From assembly GCA_038214135.1 (NCBI GenBank), contig JBBQSD010000050.1, positions 1 through 39,107 of the forward strand: a stretch of DNA of 39,107 nt. The letters are read 5' to 3'. Positions 33,571-39,107 of this stretch are shown here, piece by piece; position 1 is the first letter of the stretch, and each line of letters begins with the position of its first letter. The stretch comes from JANLSE01 sp038214135. Lineage in GTDB: Bacteria > Chloroflexota > Chloroflexia > Chloroflexales > Roseiflexaceae. The translations under genes were made by a program, and so were the position numbers. The notes under the pieces were generated by a model, which saw nothing but the letters and a program-made list of their open reading frames with translations, did not search any database and was not told the origin of the DNA.

Positions 33571-35120
33571 GTTTTTGTATCCTGGCGGCGATGACGAATA
33601 AAACGGCGAAATGCCTGAAGCCATTCGCCAATCTTTCGGGCGAATGGTTCTGGTTGGGGATGCGGGACGATTGGCCATGGTTCGAGGCCATGAGTCTTCA
33701 GAACAGCATTTGCCGCTGCAATTCCCGTTGTTGCTGCACGCTCAAGGTACAGTGCTGGAGCGGGATGGGCGACCCAATCGCCACATGCCACTAGCCCAGG
33801 CCACGGTGTTTCGATTCCAAGGTGCTTGCCAGCCACACCAACATTGAAAAGTGTGTGGTTTGCAGCATTGCGAAGCAGCTGTGCATGCAGCACCCTGCCA
33901 CCATCAGGAAACGCCCGCCCTGCATCCTGGACGGCCCGTGCCAACAGCACAGCGTCTGGTTGGGCGAGAACTTCTGGCGGTCCATAGATGTGCATCTCAA
34001 GCGCGCCACCGCCAGTTGCAGCGCTCCAAGCGGCATATTCCGGCTGAAATGCATCCATCCAGAAGAAATTATCGACGATAACATCACCACTGAAAATCCC
34101 GGTAATGGCAGGGGTTTTTGGTTTGCGCTCATACCAGATTCGGAAGATTGCAGTTGGCACGCCTTGCGGAAACCAACACTGCTCGGCTCGTTCGGCTGTT
34201 GCTGGGCTTTCGCGCAATAGGCGTTGTGCTGCTGGAGCATCAATGGCCAGAATAATCTGATCGGCCTCGACCGTCTGCTCACCCTGGTTTGTGGCATACC
34301 GAATCTTCCAGCGCTGTGGTGCTTCTTCCAGGCGCTCAGATCGTTCAAGCCGCACTACCTGCGCGCCAAGCTGAATGGTTGCACCAAGGTTCTTGGCTCG
34401 TTCAGCGAGTGGTTCGGCAACACAGGCACCACCCGTTCCGGGCAGAAACGAGAATGCCCATGAATCGCGCCGTGCGATCGTATAGAAGCGCAGGAATGCG
34501 ACGAACCCGGCTGCTGGCGCATCATCTGGATGGGCTGCTAACGCATTACGAGCCAGGCCCGCAAAGAAACTGCGCAGGCGTGGCGACCACCCCCGCGTGA
34601 AATGGGCCAGCGACTCGCCGCGTAATGGGTTCTGCTCCCCAATTGGGTCAATTCCTAGAGCAACCAACATGGTGCCAAATACGCGCGGCATCGTCAGCAG
34701 GTCGGTCAGGCTCAGCATGGCAATAAATCGGGGCCGCGTAAACAGATGCAAATAATGTAGCGGCGCTGGAATAGGGCTGGTATGAATAGCGCTGCCAAGT
34801 GCAGCACGCCGCACACGTTTCCCCTCCGCATAGATCCAGGCTTCGTCGGGCGATGGGTAGAATGCAGGTGTAAGCTGATGGCGGGCCAGTATGGCTTTGA
34901 GATTAACGTACGAATTCCAGATCCCATGAACGCCATGCTCACCGGTGAACGTCCATTCTTGCCCAGCATGAGTGAGTGTTACATCTAGGCCACTGCGCAG
35001 CCGCCCACCAATATACTGTGGGTCTGCTTCGAGTACGAGTGGCTGTAGTCCGCGCTCGGCCAGATGGAGCGCTGCCGTTAGGCCAGCGACTCCGCCACCG
35101 ATAATCACTACATCACCCAT
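33564..35120 (-). CDS. FAD-dependent oxidoreductase of the carotenoid desaturase/amine oxidase group
   Basis: 518 aa. The N-terminus VVIIGGGVAGLTAALHLAERG is a Rossmann FAD-binding motif with E31 (VLEADP) for the ribose, followed by GGRLRS. Near the C-terminus PGLVACGDWVAHPAPALYLERAATTG holds the second FAD contact. The EHGVHGIWNSYVNLKAIL stretch (61-78) recalls CrtU/isorenieratene synthase-like desaturases. The substrate is not determined. The last 25 residues are rich in arginine. The ATG at 35120 follows GGAGAT. The final codons and the stop come from a palindromic repeat. Confidence 0.85.
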   Translation of the reverse strand: MGDVVIIGGGVAGLTAALHLAERGLQPLVLEADPQYIGGRLRSGLDVTLTHAGQEWTFTGEHGVHGIWNSYVNLKAILARHQLTPAFYPSPDEAWIYAEGKRVRRAALGSAIHTSPIPAPLHYLHLFTRPRFIAMLSLTDLLTMPRVFGTMLVALGIDPIGEQNPLRGESLAHFTRGWSPRLRSFFAGLARNALAAHPDDAPAAGFVAFLRFYTIARRDSWAFSFLPGTGGACVAEPLAERAKNLGATIQLGAQVVRLERSERLEEAPQRWKIRYATNQGEQTVEADQIILAIDAPAAQRLLRESPATAERAEQCWFPQGVPTAIFRIWYERKPKTPAITGIFSGDVIVDNFFWMDAFQPEYAAWSAATGGGALEMHIYGPPEVLAQPDAVLLARAVQDAGRAFPDGGRVLHAQLLRNAANHTLFNVGVAGKHLGIETPWPGLVACGDWVAHPAPALYLERAATTGIAAANAVLKTHGLEPWPIVPHPQPEPFARKIGEWLQAFRRFIRHRRQDTKTP

Positions 35121-35293
35121 ACCCTATCTCCGTTTGATACACGTAGCCTAGTAGGGCGTCTAAGCTATTCTGAAGGGTCGTACGGACGCGATATGTTGCG
35201 TCCCTGCGGATCAACTCATCAAATTTACTCAAACGAACTACTAGTTTTTGAACAGGCGTATCACATACGCCCCAACGCTGCCCCTGGTATACC

Positions 35294-35339
35294 AAAAGGC
35301 ACGAAGGCCAAGGAATATTCCTTGATAACCCTCGTGCCT
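35294..35339 (-). terminator. Terminator of the rplJL operon
   Basis: The arms AGGCACGA (35297-35304) and TCGTGCCT (35332-35339) pair, with an inner AAGGAATATTCCTT palindrome. On the minus strand the stem is followed by TTTGG. It lies 21 bp after the rplL stop. It shows that transcription ends here rather than entering rpoB. Confidence 0.85.
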
Positions 35340-35360
35340 CCTGCTTGCCGGAATGGGAAA

Positions 35361-35759
35361 TTACTTGACCTCGACCGATGCGCCAGCTTCGACCAGCTTG
35401 GCCTTGGCTGCCTCAGCCTCTTCCTTGCTGACAGCCTCACGAACGGGTTTCGGGGCACCCTCAACTAGATCCTTGGCCTCTTTCAGACCCAAGCTCGTCA
35501 GCTCACGAACAGCCTTGATGACCTGGATCTTGTTGGCACCAGCTGCCGTCAGAATAACGTCGAACTCGGTCTTCTCCTCAACCACAGCAACTGGAGCTGC
35601 CTCAGCAGCAGCAGCAGCTGGAGCTGCACCGCCTGCGAAGACGGGAGCTGCGGCTGTGACGCCCCACTTCTCTTCCAGTGTCTTCTTCAGTTCGACCAAC
35701 TCGAGTACGTTCAGCCCTTCCAGGGCCTCAACGATTGAATCAACCTTTGCGCTTGCCAT
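35361..35759 (-). CDS. rplL: Large ribosomal subunit protein bL12 (L7/L12)
   Basis: 132 aa. L12 forms the flexible stalk that recruits translation GTPases. N-terminal dimerisation domain: VDSIVEALEGLNVLELVELK. An Ala/Pro-rich hinge follows, then the C-terminal domain EKTEFDVILTAAGANKIQVIK, LGLKEAKDLVEGAPKPV. The frame is open to 35789, but ATG 35759 has GAGGAGC upstream and matches the family start. 68 bp after rplJ. Confidence 0.98.
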   Translation of the reverse strand: MASAKVDSIVEALEGLNVLELVELKKTLEEKWGVTAAAPVFAGGAAPAAAAAEAAPVAVVEEKTEFDVILTAAGANKIQVIKAVRELTSLGLKEAKDLVEGAPKPVREAVSKEEAEAAKAKLVEAGASVEVK

Positions 35760-35827
35760 AATGAACTGCTCCTCAAGCAATAGTGCCACTGAATGTGGCC
35801 ATTTTATCCGAATACGACAATAATAGT

Positions 35828-36364
35828 TTAGGCTGCCTGTTCGCTTGCAGGCTCAAGCTGATCAACTCGTGCCTGTAGCACATAGACAATATTGGTAACA
35901 GCTGCGTTCAGGACGCCAACGATACCACTGACTGGTGCTGCAATACCACCAAGAACCTGGGCCAGTACCTGCTGGCGGGTTGGCATCTTCAATACCTGAT
36001 CGAGCGGATCACCGCTCAGAACGGCCTTACCCAACAAACCGCCGCGAACCATCAGCTTCTTTGGACCACGGTTGAAGTCGTTGATCGTCTTAGCGACCTT
36101 TGGTGCATCACTATAGGCAAAGGCCAAAGCAGTTGGGCCAGAAAGAAACTGCTCAATCGCCTCATGGCCACTCTCTTTTGCGGCACGCAGTGTGAGCGTG
36201 TTTTTCGCCACAATCAGTTCGGCATCAACTTCGCGAAGCTTCTTGCGAAGATCAGTGATCTCAGCCACCGTCAGGCCGCGATAGTCTGTCACAAATGTAA
36301 CTTGGGTGCGGCCAAGCTTATCGGTCAGATCAGTGACGGATTCAATCTTACGCTGTGTCGGCAT
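35828..36364 (-). CDS. rplJ: Large ribosomal subunit protein uL10
   Basis: 178 aa. L10 anchors L12 dimers to 23S rRNA and, as L10-L12, regulates its own mRNA in many bacteria. Seen: VTFVTDYRGLTVAEITDLRKKL, VAKNTLTLRAA, GPTALAFAY, and the C-terminal helix for L12 binding. The RBS AAGGGGGTG precedes ATG 36364. An L10-leader-like region and attenuator lie upstream. Confidence 0.98.
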   Translation of the reverse strand: MPTQRKIESVTDLTDKLGRTQVTFVTDYRGLTVAEITDLRKKLREVDAELIVAKNTLTLRAAKESGHEAIEQFLSGPTALAFAYSDAPKVAKTINDFNRGPKKLMVRGGLLGKAVLSGDPLDQVLKMPTRQQVLAQVLGGIAAPVSGIVGVLNAAVTNIVYVLQARVDQLEPASEQAA

Positions 36365-36390
36365 GTGTATTCACCCCCTTCCTAATAGAC

Positions 36391-36560
36391 AAAATGGGCT
36401 GCCGTGTCAGACACAGCAGCCCAAAAGCGGATGAAATCCGCTGGTTCTCTTGGGTCTACCTCGGCAGGCGGCCAATTGGCCATTAAGCACATGCGCCTGC
36501 TGTCTGTGGCAGTATGAACTTGTCGATTTGTCCATTCGCAGGGCAAAAGCCCTACAATCT
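36391..36560 (-). promoter_or_regulatory. L10-type leader with terminator-like attenuator
   Basis: The minus-strand RNA contains CUGCCGAGGUAGACCC (complement of 36452-36467), which resembles the L10(L12)4-binding site of rplJL leaders. A small hairpin AGCGGAU/AUCCGCU (36426-36442) follows. Then an 11-bp stem GGGCUGCUGUG/CACGGCAGCCC (36396-36422) is followed by AUUUUG. One pair is G-U on this strand and would be A-C on the other, which supports minus-strand RNA. The layout fits repression of rplJL by attenuation. Recognition is by pattern only. Confidence 0.65.
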
Positions 36561-36565
36561 CCTAC

Positions 36566-36664
36566 TGATAGAACAAGTAAACATTGAGCAATAGGCTGCT
36601 TGTTCGTTTGTTCCATTGTTGAACAAGAGAACAAAAGCCGCGGATCGACGTGTTCTCTCTATCA
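36566..36664. repeat. About 99-bp inverted-repeat element, copy 2 (MITE-like)
   Basis: The ends TGATAGAACA and, from the other side, TGATAGAGAGAACA are terminal inverted repeats. Interior blocks AGAACAAGTAA, GCTGCTTGTTCG, TTGAACAAG and TTCTCTCTAT match copy 1 (27372-27476) in order. The TGA stop of rplA (36662-36664) is its terminal triplet. It lies between rplA and the rplJ leader. Confidence 0.85.
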
Positions 36665-37381
36665 GGAACTCTGCATCGTCTGCGCCGCAGATGGATCAAC
36701 ATGAACACCAGGGCCCATCGTACTGGTGAACGTCACCGTCTTGACGAACGAGCCCTTGATCGCAGATGGTTTGGCAGCTTTGACAGCCTCCATTAACGCT
36801 GCGATATTCTCAAAAATCTGCTGTTCGCTAAAGCTGACTTTGCCAATCGCAACATGCAGCAACCCGGTTTTATCGTTGCGGAACTCGACACGACCACCAC
36901 GCACCTCACGAATAGTTCGTGGGAGGTCATCGGCCTGAACGATTGTACCGCTCTTCGGGTTCGGCATCAGTCCACGTGGGCCAAGCTTACGTCCGACACG
37001 GCCAACCCTACCCATCATGTCCGGTGTTGCAATTGCGATGTCGAAATCGAAGAAGTTCTCTTTGTCGATCTGGGCAATTAGTTCATCTGCCCCGACAAAA
37101 TCTGCTCCAGCATCGCGGGCTGCCTGAGCTGCATCGCCCTGTGCAAATACCAGCACACGAACGACTTTACCAGTGCCATGTGGGAGTGCAACCGTTGTGC
37201 GGATCGTCTGATCGGCATGACGCGGATCGATCCCGAGGCGCATATGCACCTCAACCGTCGCATCAAAATTCGTGTACGATGTTTCTTTGACAAGTTTTAC
37301 TGCATCAACTGGTGCATATAGCTGATCGGGGTTGATCTTAGCTGCTGCTGCTGTATACTTCTTGCCGTGTTTCTGTGCCAT
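36662..37381 (-). CDS. rplA: Large ribosomal subunit protein uL1
   Basis: 239 aa. L1 forms the mobile stalk near the E site and often represses the rplKA mRNA. Seen: KHGKKYTAAAAKI, DATVEVHMRLGIDPRHADQ, TVALPHGTGKVVRVLVFAQG, GPRGLMPNPKSGTI and the C-terminal KGSFVKTVTFTSTMGPGV. ATG 37381 has AGGAGAAG upstream; the frame is open to 37456 but the rest is non-conserved. 74 bp after rplK. The stop lies within a repeat. Confidence 0.98.
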   Translation of the reverse strand: MAQKHGKKYTAAAAKINPDQLYAPVDAVKLVKETSYTNFDATVEVHMRLGIDPRHADQTIRTTVALPHGTGKVVRVLVFAQGDAAQAARDAGADFVGADELIAQIDKENFFDFDIAIATPDMMGRVGRVGRKLGPRGLMPNPKSGTIVQADDLPRTIREVRGGRVEFRNDKTGLLHVAIGKVSFSEQQIFENIAALMEAVKAAKPSAIKGSFVKTVTFTSTMGPGVHVDPSAAQTMQSS

Positions 37382-37455
37382 TATGCTTCTCCTGTGGTAC
37401 AAACGGGCAGAACTGCCCTCCCACGCTTCGTGGCGCAACACATTGCGCCATAACA

Positions 37456-37881
37456 TTATTCGACGATCTTGATACCCATGCTGCGGGCTGTTCCAGAAAG
37501 AATAAGTTCGGCACCCTCAAGCGTAATCGCATTCAGATCCGACATTTTCTGTTCTGCCAATGCGCGCAATTGCTTGCGGGTAATGGTTCCAACTGTTGTG
37601 CGGTTTGGTGTACCCGAACCACGATCAACTCCAGCGGCTTTCCGCAGGAGATCGGCGGCTGGGGGGGTCTTCAGAACCACAACGAAGGAGCGATCCGAAT
37701 AGATTGTTACTTCAACTGGAACAACACTTCCAGCCTGAGCAGCAGTCTTCTCGTTATATTCCTTCACGAACGCCATGATGTTAATGCCGTAACCACCCAG
37801 CGCCGGACCAACCGGCGGAGCTGCTGTTGCCTTACCGGCAGGCAACTGGAGCTTGATGACACCCGTGACTTTTTTCGCCAC
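37456..37881 (-). CDS. rplK: Large ribosomal subunit protein uL11
   Basis: 141 aa, the normal length. L11 binds the GTPase-associated region of 23S rRNA and is needed for stringent factor activation. Seen: KVTGVIKLQLPAGKATAAPP, VGPALGGYGINIMAF, and the C-terminal TVGTITRKQLRALAEQKM. Start: GTG at 37881, with AAGGAG 8 bp upstream; the GTG at 37890 is too close to the RBS. The protein then begins (M)AKKVTG as in relatives. Confidence 0.97.
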   Translation of the reverse strand: MAKKVTGVIKLQLPAGKATAAPPVGPALGGYGINIMAFVKEYNEKTAAQAGSVVPVEVTIYSDRSFVVVLKTPPAADLLRKAAGVDRGSGTPNRTTVGTITRKQLRALAEQKMSDLNAITLEGAELILSGTARSMGIKIVE

Positions 37882-37903
37882 CGCGAACACTCCTTAACGC
37901 ATC

Positions 37904-37965
37904 ACAAGCCGCAGGCCGGATTTCAAGCCGCACTCGCGGCCTGTGACCTGCGACCTGACCTGCGC
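37904..37965. repeat. Heptamer-like tandem in the nusG-rplK gap
   Basis: The 102-bp gap holds GTGACCT GCGACCT GACCTGC, a run of about three 7-bp units (37943-37963), and an imperfect inverted pair CACAAGCCGC (37904-37913) with GCGGCCTGTG (37936-37945). It resembles the heptamer elements at 6578 and 10300, with another sequence. Confidence 0.5.
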
Positions 37966-37983
37966 GAACCGCTATAAAACCAA

Positions 37984-38547
37984 CTAATCGACAAGACGTG
38001 TCACCTGGAGGAAATCAAGCTCAACGGTGACTTCGCGGCCAAAGAACGAAACCATGACCCGTACCCGCCCGCGTTCGTGGTCGATTGCATCGACAATACC
38101 CTCGAAATCGGTGAATGGGCCATCGGTAATCTTGACTGCCTGACCAACCTGGTAGCTGACCTTGACCTTCGGCGCTTCCTGTTCCATCTGCTTCAGGATC
38201 GCCTTCACCTCTGTATCTTCAAGAGGAGTTGGGCGATTGCCATGGCCGACGAAACTCGTAACACCAGGAGTATTTCGAACAACATACCAAGAATTGTCGT
38301 TCATTTTCATCTGAACCAGAACATAGCCAGGAAAAACCTTCTTGTGAACAGTGCGACGCTGGCCGTTTTTGATCTCGATCTCTTCTTCGGTTGGGACAAT
38401 CACACGAAAAATCTGTTCCTGCATTTCCATCGTTTCAATGCGATGCAGGAGGTTCTGTCGAACCTTATTCTCGTATCCGGAATAGGTATGAATGACATAC
38501 CAATTTCGGTCATCGCTCTGAACAAACTCGATCTCGTTCTCGCTCAC
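37984..38547 (-). CDS. nusG: Transcription termination/antitermination protein NusG
   Basis: 187 aa. NusG binds RNA polymerase and links it with Rho or the ribosome. The NGN domain shows WYVIHTYSGYENKVRQNL, VPTEEEIEI, KKVFPGYVLVQM and VRNTPGVTSFVG. The KOW domain has GQAVKITDGPFTDFEGIV and VMVSFFGREVTVELDF. The start is GTG at 38547 with GAGAGG upstream. It follows secE by 17 bp, as usual. Confidence 0.98.
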   Translation of the reverse strand: MSENEIEFVQSDDRNWYVIHTYSGYENKVRQNLLHRIETMEMQEQIFRVIVPTEEEIEIKNGQRRTVHKKVFPGYVLVQMKMNDNSWYVVRNTPGVTSFVGHGNRPTPLEDTEVKAILKQMEQEAPKVKVSYQVGQAVKITDGPFTDFEGIVDAIDHERGRVRVMVSFFGREVTVELDFLQVTRLVD

Positions 38548-38564
38548 GATCGCCTCTCTTGTCC

Positions 38565-38822
38565 TTACTGGCCCGACACAGCACGCTGCAGCAATGCCAG
38601 CAACAGCGCAAAGATCGAGTCAGATGCGAACAGAAGCGCGCTGAGGATTGCAGATAGCACAATAACAACGATCACGAGGCGAGTGGTCTCCTCACGGGAG
38701 GGCCAGACGACCTTCTTCATTTCAGAGCGCGACTCACGGAACGGCTTAAGAATATTATCAAAAGCACGCCCTGAGGGGCTCTCGGGTTCCTTATCCACCT
38801 GCTTGTCTTTCGCCAGGGTCAT
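38565..38822 (-). CDS. secE: Preprotein translocase subunit SecE
   Basis: 85 aa. SecE is the small essential clamp of the SecYEG channel. It has an amphipathic segment with the family motif ESRSEMKKVVWPSREETTR, then one transmembrane helix (RLVIVVIVLSAILSALLF). The N-terminus is charged. Starts ATG 38834, or TTG 38876, are in frame; TTG would lie inside the hairpin at 38839-38890. I chose ATG 38822, with GTGGGGC upstream; this is not certain. No rpmG or tRNA-Trp lies between tuf and secE, as in some other bacteria. Confidence 0.93.
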   Translation of the reverse strand: MTLAKDKQVDKEPESPSGRAFDNILKPFRESRSEMKKVVWPSREETTRLVIVVIVLSAILSALLFASDSIFALLLALLQRAVSGQ

Positions 38823-38838
38823 GATGCCCCACATATTG

Positions 38839-38890
38839 GCCTGAACGGAGCCAATCGGGTGAACTTCCCCACCCAAGGCTCCGTTCAGGC
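38839..38890 (-). other. 14-bp perfect stem-loop between tuf and secE
   Basis: Arms 38839-38852 (GCCTGAACGGAGCC) and 38877-38890 are exact reverse complements. The 24-nt loop has an inner GGGTG/CACCC pairing. It begins 12 bp after the tuf stop and ends just before the secE start region. There is no T-tract. It could attenuate secE relative to tuf, or be an RNA processing site. Confidence 0.75.
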
Positions 38891-38902
38891 GCTCGCGGCA
38901 AG

Positions 38903-39107
38903 CTACTGGGTGATCTTGGAGACAACACCGGCACCAACGGTTCGGCCACCCTCGCGAATGGCAAACCGCAGCCCGTCCTCGATCGCCACCGGCACGATTA
39001 ATTCCACATCCATCTCGATGTTGTCGCCCGGCATGACCATTTCCACGCCTTCCGGCAGCGTGATCGACCCGGTCACGTCCGTCGTGCGGATGTAGAACTG
39101 TGGCCGA
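38903..39107 (-). CDS. tuf: Elongation factor Tu, C-terminal part (cut by window edge)
   Basis: The minus strand reads RPQFYIRTTDVTGSITLPEG, then VMPGDNIEM, RFAIREGGRTVGAGVVSKI and TQ before the TAG stop at 38903-38905. This is EF-Tu domain 3. It is the second tuf copy of the window, followed by secE as in the tuf-secE-nusG arrangement. Only the last 67 residues are present. Confidence 0.98.
   Translation of the reverse strand, partial: RPQFYIRTTDVTGSITLPEGVEMVMPGDNIEMDVELIVPVAIEDGLRFAIREGGRTVGAGVVSKITQ

Noticed and set aside
37382..37456. N-terminal extension of rplA
   Set aside because: The extra residues are not L1-like, and a good RBS precedes ATG 37381.
38823..38902. rpmG or tRNA-Trp gene between tuf and secE
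   Set aside because: The gap is about 80 bp, filled by a hairpin, and no cloverleaf or L33 sequence is present.

Overview
This window looks like a bacterial chromosome segment from the Chloroflexota, most likely class Chloroflexia. The assignment is an inference from protein character: a double ThyX-like protein, a kinase-TPR protein, PP-loop LarE, an HutG variant and HflX, with moderate GC and many dispersed palindromes. No transposase, integrase, CRISPR array or phage gene is visible. The genus cannot be fixed from the sequence alone.

Both edges lie inside a tuf gene on the minus strand: the N-terminal third of EF-Tu at the left edge and the last 67 residues of a second copy at the right edge. 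Read along the minus strand, the order is tuf - secE - nusG - rplK - rplA - rplJ - rplL (right edge), then about 31 kb of other genes, then rpsL - rpsG - fusA - tuf (left edge). This is the classic order of the ribosomal/elongation-factor cluster, but rpoB-rpoC, which sit between rplL and rpsL in many bacteria, are absent and the accessory block occupies their place. The rplJL operon has an L10-type leader ending in a terminator-like attenuator hairpin.

The block between the two translation clusters is a mosaic of small operons. From left: a DsbB-like protein, tRNA-Thr(UGU) with its own promoter and terminator, and a tandem ThyX-domain protein (3993-6557, minus). Next come a cytosolic PAS/GAF histidine kinase with a UxaA-type dehydratase, a luciferase-like monooxygenase and an acyl-CoA-dehydrogenase-fold protein (6740-12820, plus). 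Then follow hflX, a polyprenyl-type glycosyltransferase, acpS, a FecR-like membrane protein, an MsrP/sulfite-oxidase-fold protein and a winged-helix protein (12873-18399, minus). After these are an FHA-MshEN fusion, gmd, an XRE regulator, a membrane Ser/Thr kinase with TPRs, and sucC (18817-24539).

Two metabolic sets follow on the plus strand. A complete four-gene histidine-to-glutamate pathway, hutG-hutU-hutI-hutH (24703-30405), is driven by a strong promoter at 24637-24664. After it come larB-larE and an SDR dehydrogenase (30673-33091), part of nickel-pincer cofactor synthesis. A PspC protein and a convergent FAD oxidoreductase end the block.

The most unusual non-coding content is a set of dispersed repeats: a roughly 100-bp inverted-repeat element in two copies (27372-27476 and 36566-36664), a 34-bp palindrome in two copies between convergent genes, inverted heptamer-tandem elements, and CCCTCTCCC-type hairpin clusters. 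In three cases the repeat itself supplies the stop codon of the upstream gene.
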